This document shows positions 25,994 through 34,273 of a DNA stretch of 48,560 bases, piece after piece. Under the pieces are notes generated by a model that saw only the letters and a list, made by a program, of their open reading frames with translations, did no database searches and was not told the origin of the DNA. A program made the translations under genes and the position numbers. Source of the stretch: Pseudoalteromonas sp. 0303 (lineage in GTDB: Bacteria > Pseudomonadota > Gammaproteobacteria > Enterobacterales > Alteromonadaceae); the NCBI RefSeq assembly GCF_013349995.1, contig NZ_JABVXF010000033.1:1-48560 (forward strand), in the 5' to 3' direction. Within the stretch, counting starts at the first letter, position 1. Each line of letters starts with the position of its first letter.

Positions 25994-26152
25994 TTCATTT
26001 TAAGCACCTAAAAATACATTCGACACTTTTAGGCAATAAATCGACTGTTCTAATATAACGCCAAACTGCACAAATAACCGACAATAACCTCATCAAAGCT
26101 GCATTGTGAAAACAAATTGCAGTCCCTGTTAAGCAAAAAATAGGAGAGAGTT

Positions 26153-27115
26153 ATGACAACCTCAACTGATAATTTTTACCAAAGCGATGCTGTTAACTTT
26201 GAAAAAGTAATTTTCAAAAACCAATTACAAATGAATGTAGTCGGTAATCTTTTTACACCTAAAAATGCAGAGAAAGGTGCGAATCTTCCGGCACTTGTAA
26301 TTGGTCATCCTATGGGTGCGGTAAAAGAGCAAAGTGCTACTTTATATGCAACTAAACTTGCAGAGCTAGGCTTTGTAACTTTGGCAGTTGATCTTAGCTT
26401 CTGGGGCGAAAGTGACGGCGAACCACGTAATACTGTACTACCTGATTTATACGCAGAGTCATTCAGTGCCGGTGTCGATTACCTTGCTAGCCGTTCATAC
26501 GTCAACAAAGAAAGCATTGGTGGTTTAGGTGTATGTGGTAGTGGTGGTTTCATCATTAGTGCCGCAAAAATTGACCCACGTATCAAAGCTGTGGCAACAG
26601 TTAGTATGTATGACATGGGTGGCGCAACGCGCAATGGTTTAGGCAACTCTATTGATCTTGATATGCGTAAAGATATGCTCGATGAGGCTGCAGAGCAGCG
26701 TAATGTTGAGTACCTTGGTGGCGAAGTACAATACACTGGCGGCTGCCCCCATCACATTGATGAAAGCTCACACCCAATTGCAAAAGAGTTTTATGACTTT
26801 TACCGCACTGAGCGTGGTGAATATACACCAGAGCGTTCATCAGCAGATTTAACAACACACCCAACATTAAGCAGCAATGTGCGTTTTATGAACTTTTATC
26901 CATTTAACGATATTGAGACTATTTCACCACGTCCATTGCTGTTTGTTGCTGGTGAACACGCTCACTCATTTGAGTTTAGCCAACAAGCCTATGATTTAGC
27001 TGCTGAACCTAAACAATTATTGGTTGTACCAAATGCAGGTCATGTTGATTTATATGATGATGTGGGTTTAATTCCATTCACTAAAATTGCTGAATTTTTC
27101 ACAGCAAGTCTTTAA
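26153..27115 (+). CDS. Alpha/beta hydrolase, dienelactone-hydrolase-like (YcjY type)
   Basis: The protein is 320 residues with no signal peptide. The oxyanion strand reads LPALVIGHPMGAVKEQSATL, followed by FVTLAVDLSFWGESDGEP. The nucleophile elbow is GGLGVCGSGGFII: Cys in GVCGS or Ser in CGSGG could be the nucleophile, as in the dienelactone hydrolase superfamily. The acid is likely Asp in PFNDIETIS or nearby, and the His is in NAGHVDLYDD. A strong AGGAGAG lies before the ATG. It stands between the NepI-like exporter and the AraC regulator. The substrate is unknown; ester or lactone cleavage is the family norm. Confidence 0.8.
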   Translation: MTTSTDNFYQSDAVNFEKVIFKNQLQMNVVGNLFTPKNAEKGANLPALVIGHPMGAVKEQSATLYATKLAELGFVTLAVDLSFWGESDGEPRNTVLPDLYAESFSAGVDYLASRSYVNKESIGGLGVCGSGGFIISAAKIDPRIKAVATVSMYDMGGATRNGLGNSIDLDMRKDMLDEAAEQRNVEYLGGEVQYTGGCPHHIDESSHPIAKEFYDFYRTERGEYTPERSSADLTTHPTLSSNVRFMNFYPFNDIETISPRPLLFVAGEHAHSFEFSQQAYDLAAEPKQLLVVPNAGHVDLYDDVGLIPFTKIAEFFTASL

Positions 27116-27132
27116 CTAAAACGTGTCATGGT

Positions 27133-27170
27133 AACGAATGGGACATAGGGATATGCCCATTCGTTTTTTA
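27133..27170 (+). terminator. Terminator after the hydrolase
   Basis: AACGAATGGG (27133-27142) and CCCATTCGTT (27156-27165) form a 10-bp stem, followed by TTTTTA. This is a good intrinsic terminator. Confidence 0.85.
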
Positions 27171-27222
27171 TATCAATTCGCTTAATTAACTATTATTGCC
27201 CATTGGTATTATAAGTAGCCGG

Positions 27223-28137
27223 CTATTTAGCCGTTGCTAAAAAAGCTTCTACATCTCGTTTTGGTGATAAACCAAAAAACCGAGAATACTCACGAGAAAA
27301 TTGTGAAGGGCTTTCGTAGCCAACCTTAAAAGCAGCACCTGAGGCATCCATACTCTCGCCAACCATCAACCTTCTAGCTTCCATTAACCTTAAACGCTTT
27401 TGATATTGCAACGGACTCATTGAAGTTAGGTCTCGAAAATGATGATGGAAAGTCGATTTACTCATTTTAGCAAGACCCGCTAAGTCCTCTACACTCAAGG
27501 GTTGATCATAGTTTTCTTTTAACCACTTAACACTACGAGCAATTCTCAGCCCTTGGCTACCTGTTGACACTATATGGCGAAGCTCTGCCCCATGCTCACT
27601 GTTAAGTACACGCCAAAAAATTTCGCGTTTAATTAATGGCGCAAGCACTGGCATAGACTCAGGATCATCAACCAGATCAATTAATCGTGTAAAAGCGTTA
27701 AGGAGCGGTTCTGTCATCTCACCTAAGGTCATTCCCTTATTGAGTGATTGCTTGTTTAATTTGTCGAGCGGTATTTGCGAAATCAGTTCACCTAACATAG
27801 CCAAATCAAGCTTTAACACTAAGCCTAAATAAGGTGCGTCGTCTTTTGCTTCAAGAACTTGCATTTTTGCAGGCAAATCAATAGAGGTAATCAAATACTT
27901 GTGTGGGTCATACTTGAACACATCTTCGCCCAAGGTCATGCTTTTTGCCCCTTGTAGCACCAGTGCAATACTTGGTTCAACCACACACATTGAACAAGAG
28001 GTGGCGGCCTGTGTTTGTCGATAAAAAAACAAATCCTCAATCACGCTATCAGCAGTTTCTTGCTGGCCAATAAGCGGCGCAATCCTGTCTGCTAAAGCAG
28101 CGCTCATTTTAGCAATAGCATCATAATCTGAATGCAT
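27223..28137 (-). CDS. AraC-family transcriptional regulator
   Basis: It has 304 residues from the ATG at 28137; an upstream TTG at 28158 is less likely. The N-terminal domain matches AraC_N (PF06719), with TSCSMCVVEPSIALVLQGAK and PHKYLITSIDLPAKMQ, a cupin-like effector domain. The C-terminal double helix-turn-helix has WLKENYDQPLSVEDLAGLAK, MSKSTFHHHFRDLTSMSPLQ, YQKRLRLMEARRLM and VGYESPSQFSREYSRFFG. It faces the periplasmic cupin gene across 176 bases. In other bacteria this subfamily often sits beside aldehyde or alcohol oxidoreductases and cupins, as here. Targets are inferred from position only. Confidence 0.9.
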   Translation of the reverse strand: MHSDYDAIAKMSAALADRIAPLIGQQETADSVIEDLFFYRQTQAATSCSMCVVEPSIALVLQGAKSMTLGEDVFKYDPHKYLITSIDLPAKMQVLEAKDDAPYLGLVLKLDLAMLGELISQIPLDKLNKQSLNKGMTLGEMTEPLLNAFTRLIDLVDDPESMPVLAPLIKREIFWRVLNSEHGAELRHIVSTGSQGLRIARSVKWLKENYDQPLSVEDLAGLAKMSKSTFHHHFRDLTSMSPLQYQKRLRLMEARRLMVGESMDASGAAFKVGYESPSQFSREYSRFFGLSPKRDVEAFLATAK

Positions 28138-28313
28138 AACCAACCCAATTAAATTCAAGATACTTAACTATACGCTCGGTTATACAATATTGACCAGTGA
28201 TAAATTTGCCGCCTCGGACTAATAGGCAATAACTTGCGTGCATTGTACTTTTTAAAGGCACAGTTTTTAGCCAAAATGAAGATTCGTTCGGTTACAAACA
28301 CATGGAGAAAAGT

Positions 28314-28805
28314 ATGAAGTATATTATCGGTACCCTTATCATAACGATGAGTGCATTTAGTCATGCAGAAAACGCCTCTTCACAACGTTTAGAATTACCG
28401 CAAATCACAGTGCAAAAAAATGGCACTCAGTACCCAATGACTGGGCTCGACAAGTATTTCACGGGCAAAGTACGCGTCGAGCCTAGTTTCCAAGCTCATG
28501 GCGAAGCGAAAGCCGCTGGTGCCATGGTAACATTTGAGCCCGGCGCTCGAACAAACTGGCACACCCACCCTGTTGGCCAAACCTTAATTGTTACATCAGG
28601 TATGGGCTGGGTTAATCAGTGGCATGGACAACCTCAGGTTATAAAACCAGGTGACGTTGTACATATTCCTGCTAATGTTAAACATTGGCACGGTGCTACA
28701 GATAAAACAGCCATGATGCACTTAGCTATTCAAGAATCAAAAGACGGTAAGGTTGTTGATTGGTTAGAGCCAGTAACAGATAAGCAATATTTAAAAAAGC
28801 AGTAA
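28314..28805 (+). CDS. Secreted cupin-domain protein
   Basis: It has 163 residues from the ATG at 28314, with GGAG six bases upstream; the ATG at 28302 would sit on that ribosome site. A signal peptide, MKYIIGTLIITMSAFSHA, precedes ENASS, so it is periplasmic. The single cupin barrel has FEPGARTNWHTHPVGQTLIV, with metal-binding His and Glu-like positions, and IKPGDVVHIPANVKHWHGAT with the second His set. It resembles HNL/carboxymuconolactone-associated cupins. It is a clear paralogue of the cytoplasmic cupin at 31975. It is followed two bases later by the cyclophilin-like gene, so the two form an operon. Enzymatic activity is unproven. Confidence 0.85.
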   Translation: MKYIIGTLIITMSAFSHAENASSQRLELPQITVQKNGTQYPMTGLDKYFTGKVRVEPSFQAHGEAKAAGAMVTFEPGARTNWHTHPVGQTLIVTSGMGWVNQWHGQPQVIKPGDVVHIPANVKHWHGATDKTAMMHLAIQESKDGKVVDWLEPVTDKQYLKKQ

Positions 28806-28807
28806 AG

Positions 28808-29167
28808 ATGGTAAGTGAAATGCAAATAAAGTTCACCAGTAACGGCAAAACTATGCAAGCGACGCTAGAAAGTAACAATGCCGCTAAGCATTTTTATCAA
28901 CTTCTACCATTGACTTTAAAAGTAGAAGACTTCGCCAATGCTGAGAAAATTGCCACTTTACCAGAGAAATTAAATCTACAAGGCTTACCTGCTGGCACCG
29001 ATGCCGGCGCAGGAGACATCACTTATTACGCACCTTGGGGTAACCTTGCGCTCTTTTATAAGCAGCAGAGTTATGCAAATGGTCTTATAAAACTTGGCAA
29101 AATAACGGGCGATAGTCAGTTTTTTAAAAGTTTAGGCCAAGCGGATGTCACTATAGAGCCCTTGTAG
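28808..29167 (+). CDS. Cyclophilin-like domain protein
   Basis: It has 119 residues. The sequence FTSNGKTMQATLESNNAAKH, FYQLLPLTLKVEDFANAEKI and GDITYYAPWGNLALFYK matches the bacterial cyclophilin-like fold (cyclophil_like2, PF18050, related to DUF369). There is no signal peptide, unlike its neighbour. The start could be 28808 or the ATG at 28820; neither has a strong ribosome site, so translation may be coupled to the cupin gene, whose stop lies two bases upstream. The family is often found near small oxidoreductases and cupins; its function is not established. Confidence 0.75.
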   Translation: MVSEMQIKFTSNGKTMQATLESNNAAKHFYQLLPLTLKVEDFANAEKIATLPEKLNLQGLPAGTDAGAGDITYYAPWGNLALFYKQQSYANGLIKLGKITGDSQFFKSLGQADVTIEPL

Positions 29168-29190
29168 TAGATACTAACTCTCCAGTTAGC

Positions 29191-29226
29191 AAAGCTGCTT
29201 CTGTACGCCACAAAGCAGCTTTTTTA
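29191..29226 (+). terminator. Terminator of the cupin/cyclophilin-like pair
   Basis: AAAGCTGCTT (29191-29200) and AAGCAGCTTT (29213-29222) form a 10-bp stem with a 12-base loop and a T-run. It can also act weakly for the convergent hydrolase gene. Confidence 0.85.
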
Positions 29227-29236
29227 TTGCCTGACT

Positions 29237-30616
29237 TTATCTGCCCAGTGCTTTTAAAACATCACGAGCAAAATCATGCTCACTAAAGCCTTTAAGCCCT
29301 GCAAGGTCGTACCCTCGCCTAACAATCACTAACTGCTCGCTTGGAATGATCACTAAAAATTGACCACGGTTGCCTCGCGCTGCAATGGTATCGTTTGGTA
29401 ACTCAGGAAAACGTTCGTTATAAAGCCACCACTGTGCGCCGTATCCCGGTGCCGTTACAGAGGGTTGAGCAGGGGCAGGTTTACTAATATAACTTAACCA
29501 GTCTTTTGGTAATATTTGCTCACCTTGCCAGCGGCCATTATTCAGGTGTAATAGCCCCAAGCGAGCAAGATCCCGCGAAGTAGTCCACACTTGCGATGAC
29601 AAAATAAAGTCACTTTGCCAATCTGACTCTAAAAACGTGTGCTGCATGCCGATTTTATCGAGTAAATTGTCATATGGGTAACGCAAATAGCTCGCTTCAT
29701 CGTTGAACGTTTCTCGTAAGGTACGTAGCGCTAACATGGTGTCGTTATTGGCGTATTTCCAACGGCTACCAGGCTTTACTTCTAACGCAGTATGAGTCGC
29801 AGTATCAGACACTAAACCGCCGCCCATATAGACACGATCCGTACGATTGCCCGCTTTATTACTGTCTAAACCTGATGCCATGTGAAGCAAGTTTTCAAGG
29901 GTAATTTCGCCGCGTGGGTCAAGCGGGTGAGACCAGCTTTCAAGCCCCGTAGGCTTTGTAACATCAAGCCGCTTTTGCGCTACCGCCACACCAATAATGC
30001 TCGCGCCAATACTTTTTGCAACAGACCAAGTACGCTGGGCAGTTTCAGGTGTAAAACCTGCTTTATATTGCTCTGCTAGAATCGCATCAGGGCTTGCTAT
30101 CAAAATTGCCGAAGTTCGTGCGCCTTCACCATAATGACGAGTAAAAGCCTGTGCAATAACCTCATCAAGCGCCTTATTGCCCGTCGCTTTATTAACACCA
30201 TTTAGCATTTGCCAAGGCTTACCATCATCCTTTTGGTAGGCTAAGTTTTCTTTAAACGGTGCTTGCACGAGTTTTGCAGCTTTAAGGCTTGCCCCTACGG
30301 GTAAATCAACACAGCCTAAACGAGGCCGCCACACCGATATGCGCTGCTTATCTTTATCGTAATCAACAATGACTCGTTTGTGCTCAGTATCAATGTTCGC
30401 TTTTAGTGTTTTTACAGTGTCTGCTATTAAAGGGTAAATACCGGTAAGTTCATCTATATTGATTTGATCTTTGCTTTTGCCAGCGTTAAACGTGGCACTA
30501 CAGGTAAAATTGGCGACGTACCCAGCGGCATAAGCGTTCAAGGTTGTATCTGTTTCTTCGCTACAAACAAAAAAGCTAGTGCACAACAACGTACTCAGGA
30601 AGGTTATTTTTTTCAT
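29237..30616 (-). CDS. Beta-lactamase-fold serine hydrolase, secreted
   Basis: It has 459 residues with a signal peptide (MKKITFLSTLLCTSFFVC). The class C/esterase (PF00144) domain starts near residue 150. The catalytic SxxK is S198-V-A-K201 in TWSVAKSIGA, the YxN is Y288-A-N290 in WKYANND, and GNRGQF near the C-terminus replaces the KTG box. This set is typical of 6-aminohexanoate-dimer hydrolase (NylB) or EstB-like enzymes, not true beta-lactamases. The N-terminal 120 residues are an extra Cys-containing region (FTCSATF, RLGCVD) that may hold one disulphide. The substrate is unknown. Resistance to beta-lactams should not be assumed. Confidence 0.85.
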   Translation of the reverse strand: MKKITFLSTLLCTSFFVCSEETDTTLNAYAAGYVANFTCSATFNAGKSKDQINIDELTGIYPLIADTVKTLKANIDTEHKRVIVDYDKDKQRISVWRPRLGCVDLPVGASLKAAKLVQAPFKENLAYQKDDGKPWQMLNGVNKATGNKALDEVIAQAFTRHYGEGARTSAILIASPDAILAEQYKAGFTPETAQRTWSVAKSIGASIIGVAVAQKRLDVTKPTGLESWSHPLDPRGEITLENLLHMASGLDSNKAGNRTDRVYMGGGLVSDTATHTALEVKPGSRWKYANNDTMLALRTLRETFNDEASYLRYPYDNLLDKIGMQHTFLESDWQSDFILSSQVWTTSRDLARLGLLHLNNGRWQGEQILPKDWLSYISKPAPAQPSVTAPGYGAQWWLYNERFPELPNDTIAARGNRGQFLVIIPSEQLVIVRRGYDLAGLKGFSEHDFARDVLKALGR

Positions 30617-30733
30617 TATTACTCCATGGAGGCCAAAGAGTTTAAGTTAGCAAAAGAAAAAAATAATGATATGTTTTTACGGCAGTATTCGCTCTTTAAG
30701 CGATAAATTACCGAATAAAAAAGGAACAACAAA

Positions 30734-30758
30734 AAACGCCATACTAGGTATGGCGTTT
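30734..30758 (-). terminator. Terminator of the cupin/alcohol dehydrogenase operon
   Basis: AAACGCCATAC and GTATGGCGTTT form an 11-bp stem with a 3-base loop. On the minus strand a run of six T follows. It lies 24 bases after the dehydrogenase stop. Confidence 0.9.
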
Positions 30759-30781
30759 GGCTTACTCAATCTAAAAATTAT

Positions 30782-31963
30782 TTAAAATGTCGAGGCATCA
30801 ATTACATAACGATAGCGCGCTTTTTTCTCCACCACGCTTTGCCATGCATTATTGATTTCAGAGGCTTTGATTAACTGGGTTGCTGGCAGAATATTATTCT
30901 TAGCACAGTAATCAACAACTTCTTGCGTTTCTTGCATATCACCAATTAACGAAGCATTAAAGTTTACGCGGCTTGCAGCCAATGCTAATGCATTCATATT
31001 TAATGAAAACTCTTCTGGCATACCCACTTGGGTATACGTGCCGAATGGTTTTACTAATGATGCATATTTAGCGATATCATATTTCACTGGCAAGGTATTA
31101 ATTAAATAATCAAGCTGCGACTTATGCTCGTTGTAAGCGTCTTCACCGTCAACAACAACCACTTTAGCGCCAAAGGCTTTAATATCGGCTACTTTATCTT
31201 TTGAGCTTGTGAACGCATAGACATCAGCACCTTGTGACACAGCCAATTTAACAGCTAAGTGCCCAAGCCCACCAATACCAACAACACCTACTTTATCGCC
31301 TTTTTTCAAGTTGAATTTAAGCAGCGGAGAATACGTTGTAATGCCGGCACATAATAAAGGAGCAGCATGCTCTAAACTAATGTTTTCAGGAATATGCACT
31401 GCAAAATGATCGCGAACAACAATGTTATTCGAGTAACCACCTTGTGTTATACCTGTCGGTGAGCGCTCATCAGGGTAACCATAAGTAAATTTTGTTTCTG
31501 GGCAATATTGCTCGCCTTGATCTTTACAGCTATTACAGTCAAGACAGCTATCAACCATACAGCCTACACCAGCACGGTCGCCCACTTTAAACTTAGTCAC
31601 ATTCTTACCGACCGCAGTTACAATACCTGCAATTTCATGACCTGGTACTTGAGGGTATTGCTGTGCGCCCCAATGCCCTTTCATCTGATGAATATCTGAG
31701 TGGCAAATACTGGCGAATTTAATTTCGATTAAAATATCGTTATCGCCTACTGGGCGTCTTTCGAACTCCCATGGCTTTAGTAAGCCTGAATTATCAAAAG
31801 CCGCATAGCCACGAGATTTTATATTGCCATTTGCAAGCTGCTCAGATGATGCTGCAAATGAAGGCGCCGCAAAGCCACCTAATAACAGGCCTGCACCTAA
31901 AGCTGAACTCGTTTTAATAAAATTACGACGTGATAAGTCTTGCGTTTCATGTTTGTCACACAT
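30782..31963 (-). CDS. Tat-exported zinc-dependent alcohol dehydrogenase (YahK/CAD-like)
   Basis: This is a medium-chain dehydrogenase/reductase of 393 residues. It carries a twin-arginine signal at residues 11-40: SRRNFIKTSSALGAGLLLGG, then APSFAAS. The mature part has catalytic zinc ligands in ICHSDIHQMKGHWG and VPGHEIAGIV, four structural-zinc Cys in CLDCNSCKDQGEQYC, and the nucleotide fold VGVVGIGGLGHLAVKLAV, like NADP-dependent cinnamyl alcohol/aldehyde reductases such as YahK. An exported enzyme that needs NADP is odd, since the cofactor must be bound before export. It follows the cupin gene by 11 bases and is surely in one operon with it. Confidence 0.88.
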   Translation of the reverse strand: MCDKHETQDLSRRNFIKTSSALGAGLLLGGFAAPSFAASSEQLANGNIKSRGYAAFDNSGLLKPWEFERRPVGDNDILIEIKFASICHSDIHQMKGHWGAQQYPQVPGHEIAGIVTAVGKNVTKFKVGDRAGVGCMVDSCLDCNSCKDQGEQYCPETKFTYGYPDERSPTGITQGGYSNNIVVRDHFAVHIPENISLEHAAPLLCAGITTYSPLLKFNLKKGDKVGVVGIGGLGHLAVKLAVSQGADVYAFTSSKDKVADIKAFGAKVVVVDGEDAYNEHKSQLDYLINTLPVKYDIAKYASLVKPFGTYTQVGMPEEFSLNMNALALAASRVNFNASLIGDMQETQEVVDYCAKNNILPATQLIKASEINNAWQSVVEKKARYRYVIDASTF

Positions 31964-31974
31964 CTCAATGTACC

Positions 31975-32397
31975 TTATGCTAAATAATCTTCATCTGAAA
32001 CAGCTTCGAACCAGTCAACAGGTTTACCATCGAGTGCTTCTTGAACTGCTACATGCTTCATTGCACTATCAGCAGTCGCACCATGCCAGTGTCGCTTCCC
32101 GCAATTACACCAAATTAAATCACCTGGATTGATGACTGTTTTCTCACCACCCTCGCACTGTGTCCAACCTTGACCTTCTGTAACTAATAAAACTTGGCCG
32201 AGTGGATGAGAATGCCAATTTGTGCGAGCTCCTTTTGAAAACTCCACCACAGCAACACCAACGCGGGCAGGTGCTGGTGCATTAAATAAAGTACTGATTT
32301 GCACTTTACCTGTGAAACATTCTGCTGGCCCTGCAATTGGATCTTGAGAACCTGACTTAATTACTTGCATATCGTTTGTTTGCGCTGAATCACTCAT
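31975..32397 (-). CDS. Cupin-domain protein, cytoplasmic
   Basis: It has 140 residues, one cupin barrel and no signal peptide. Metal-site segments are FSKGARTNWHSHPLGQVLLV and INPGDLIWCNCGKRHWHGAT. The pattern GARTNWH(S/T)HP, GKRHWHGA and DGKPVDWFE is shared almost word for word with the secreted cupin at 28314, so the two are paralogues. GGAGAAAC lies just before the ATG. It is the first gene of an operon with the Tat-exported dehydrogenase. An enzymatic role on small aldehydes or hydroxynitriles is only suggested by family and context. Confidence 0.85.
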   Translation of the reverse strand: MSDSAQTNDMQVIKSGSQDPIAGPAECFTGKVQISTLFNAPAPARVGVAVVEFSKGARTNWHSHPLGQVLLVTEGQGWTQCEGGEKTVINPGDLIWCNCGKRHWHGATADSAMKHVAVQEALDGKPVDWFEAVSDEDYLA

Positions 32398-32584
32398 ATG
32401 TTTCTCCTTGGCTTGCTTAGGTTATGGTCTACTATTTCAGTCTAAAGCATAGTTAAAAACCATAAATGCCTGAAGCTCGCGCTTTCTTGCCTATTTGTGT
32501 AAAAAAGTTTTTAAAGCCTTTAAACCTTTTTTATCAGCACCTACGACTAAGCTAATAACACCACACATATGAAAGGGAAGAACC

Positions 32585-33322
32585 ATGTTAAGTACAGTAA
32601 AAACGCTTTCACTCATTGCCGCAGGCTTATTATCAGCACAAACATTTGCTTGGGGTGATATGCCACTACAAGAAACTAAAAACCTAACGCTAGATGCAGC
32701 CTCATTAAGCGCTTTAAAAGTAGAAGCAGGCTCTGGTTTTTTACACATTACCGGTAGTGACAGTGATGAAGTAACCGTTAAAGCCGAGATTTATCAAGAA
32801 AAGCCTCATGATGAATACTGCTTAAACCTTGAAGCCAAAGGCAATAACGCAGCGCTTAGTGCAGGCCAGTGCGATTACCACACCAATAAGCAAACTCGCA
32901 TTGATTTAACCGTTGCTATCCCTCGCTCATTTAATGTAAATGTGCACGATGGCTCTGGTGAAATTATCATTAGCAAAGTTGCGAATACTGTGATCAACGA
33001 TGGTTCAGGTTCAATTACCGCAAATGACATTACAGGCACATTAGAAATCAATGATGGTTCGGGTAGCATAGAGGCACGCAATATCAGCCGTGATATTAAA
33101 ATTCATGACGGCTCAGGTAATATTGATGTTGCCAACGCACAGGGCAATATTGAAGTACATGATGGCTCTGGCGGTATCGACTTAAATGATATTTCGGGTG
33201 ATGTTGTCGTTTCAGATGGCTCAGGCAGCATTCGCGTTGATACTGCAGCAAACTTTGAGTTACTAAGTGATGGCTCTGGCTCAGTAAAAGTAACCAACAT
33301 TGCAGGCAAAACCAAGATGTAA
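32585..33322 (+). CDS. Exported DGSG-repeat protein (DUF4097-like beta-helix)
   Basis: It has 245 residues with a signal peptide (MLSTVKTLSLIAAGLLSAQT, FA, cut before WGD). After an N-terminal beta region with two Cys, the protein has seven copies of the motif (I/V)x(D/N/H)DGSG(x)(I/V), with DGSG at residues 122, 139, 157, 175, 193, 211 and 229: a nearly constant 18-residue period. Similar repeats occur in DUF4097/DUF2807 adhesin-like proteins and fold as a stacked beta-helix. AAGGGAAG precedes the ATG. It is divergent from the cupin operon. It may sit in the periplasm or on the outer surface; there is no anchor. Function unknown. Confidence 0.75.
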   Translation: MLSTVKTLSLIAAGLLSAQTFAWGDMPLQETKNLTLDAASLSALKVEAGSGFLHITGSDSDEVTVKAEIYQEKPHDEYCLNLEAKGNNAALSAGQCDYHTNKQTRIDLTVAIPRSFNVNVHDGSGEIIISKVANTVINDGSGSITANDITGTLEINDGSGSIEARNISRDIKIHDGSGNIDVANAQGNIEVHDGSGGIDLNDISGDVVVSDGSGSIRVDTAANFELLSDGSGSVKVTNIAGKTKM

Positions 33323-33352
33323 GCTCACGCTTTTATAGTTTTTAGCAACTAT

Positions 33353-33379
33353 AATGCCTTCCTTTGCGAAGGCATTTTA
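33353..33379 (+). terminator. Terminator after the DGSG-repeat gene
   Basis: AATGCCTTC (33353-33361) and GAAGGCATT (33368-33376) form a 9-bp stem with a 6-base loop, then TTT. Confidence 0.8.
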
Positions 33380-33474
33380 AATTGTAATTACCAATCTTTA
33401 TTAGCATTTTTACAAGGGCTTAGGTATCCTTTAGGAAACGTTTAAGGAACTGCTATTTAAAAGGATAGCCTGAT

Positions 33475-33987
33475 ATGAAAAAGCCACTCGCCGCCTTACT
33501 AACTGGCCTTGTTTTAACTGGTTGTACAGGACTAACAACTGAACAACAAGCGGCCATTGATAACCTAACCCCTTGCGAGAAAATCAACGCCCTATTAGGT
33601 GCTTACGACAACCGCTTTGAAGGCTTAAAACGTAGCCGTGTAAATACTAAATACATGGAAACATGGACAGCGAAATACAACCTTATTGCCGATAACTGTC
33701 AAATCACGGCGCTTGATAAAGACAATGTTACCTACCGCTGTGTTGGCAACTACGAGCAACAGCAACAAGCTGTCGCTGATCACACTCGTGCAGTTAATTT
33801 TACCCAAGCTTGTTTAGCGGGTAATAATTGGCACCAAACACAAAAAGAGTCAGCTGAATCGTTACGCACCACGTTTGTGCTTGACGAAAACAACCCTGTT
33901 ATCTCAATTCATTCGGGTAAAACCCTATCACGCAAACAGCCTTGGTCTACCACGCTTGAAATTGGTAAGCCAATTGAAGGTAAGTAA
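33475..33987 (+). CDS. Lipoprotein of unknown function
   Basis: It has 170 residues with a lipoprotein signal, MKKPLAALLTGLVLTGCTG; the lipobox is LTGC at residue 17. The +2 residue is Thr, which allows outer-membrane sorting. The mature domain has four further Cys (LTPCEKI, DNCQITA, YRCVG, FTQACLA) that could form two disulphides. No family is recognised. AAGGATAGCCTG precedes the ATG. It lies between two terminator-like hairpins, so it is probably transcribed alone. Confidence 0.75.
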   Translation: MKKPLAALLTGLVLTGCTGLTTEQQAAIDNLTPCEKINALLGAYDNRFEGLKRSRVNTKYMETWTAKYNLIADNCQITALDKDNVTYRCVGNYEQQQQAVADHTRAVNFTQACLAGNNWHQTQKESAESLRTTFVLDENNPVISIHSGKTLSRKQPWSTTLEIGKPIEGK

Positions 33988-33995
33988 TACACTCA

Positions 33996-34016
33996 TGAAG
34001 GCTATATTAGCCTTCA
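33996..34016 (+). terminator. Hairpin after the lipoprotein gene
   Basis: TGAAGGCT (33996-34003) and AGCCTTCA (34009-34016) form an 8-bp stem with a 5-base loop. There is no T-run, so readthrough into the DUF1289 gene eight bases later is possible. Confidence 0.45.
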
Positions 34017-34023
34017 CATCACT

Positions 34024-34209
34024 ATGACAAATTCAAAAAAACCAACCAGTCAATTTAAAACAGATTGCATCGGTCAATGTCATCGCCTAAATGGTTATTG
34101 CACTGGCTGTGGTCGCAGTAATGATGAAATTTTTGATTGGATCATTTTATCCGAGCAAGAAAAGCAAGCGATTTTAAATACTCCTCGCCCTGACATAAAA
34201 GCGAAATAG
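34024..34209 (+). CDS. DUF1289 family protein
   Basis: This small 61-residue cytoplasmic protein has the DUF1289 (PF06945) pattern: DCIGQCHRLNGYCTGCGRSN, then DEIFDWIILSEQEKQAIL. The four Cys in the C-x3-C-x6-C-x2-C arrangement suggest a bound metal, probably zinc or iron-sulphur. Members often sit near oxidoreductases or proteins that bind Fe-S. Here the neighbours give no hint. The first 12 residues are probably disordered. Confidence 0.85.
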   Translation: MTNSKKPTSQFKTDCIGQCHRLNGYCTGCGRSNDEIFDWIILSEQEKQAILNTPRPDIKAK

Positions 34210-34273
34210 TTCTGACACCCAAGCGTCATTAAAGCTTGTTAGCCTGATTCAAACTGACCATCAGGTAACGATA

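Noticed and set aside
29237..30616. Calling the serine hydrolase an AmpC beta-lactamase
   Set aside because: The KTG box is replaced by GNRGQF and the length and N-terminal extension fit NylB/EstB-like hydrolases instead.
32875..33315. Two minus-strand open frames with repeated PEPS motifs
   Set aside because: They are the antisense reading of the DGSG repeats; the periodicity comes from the real plus-strand gene.
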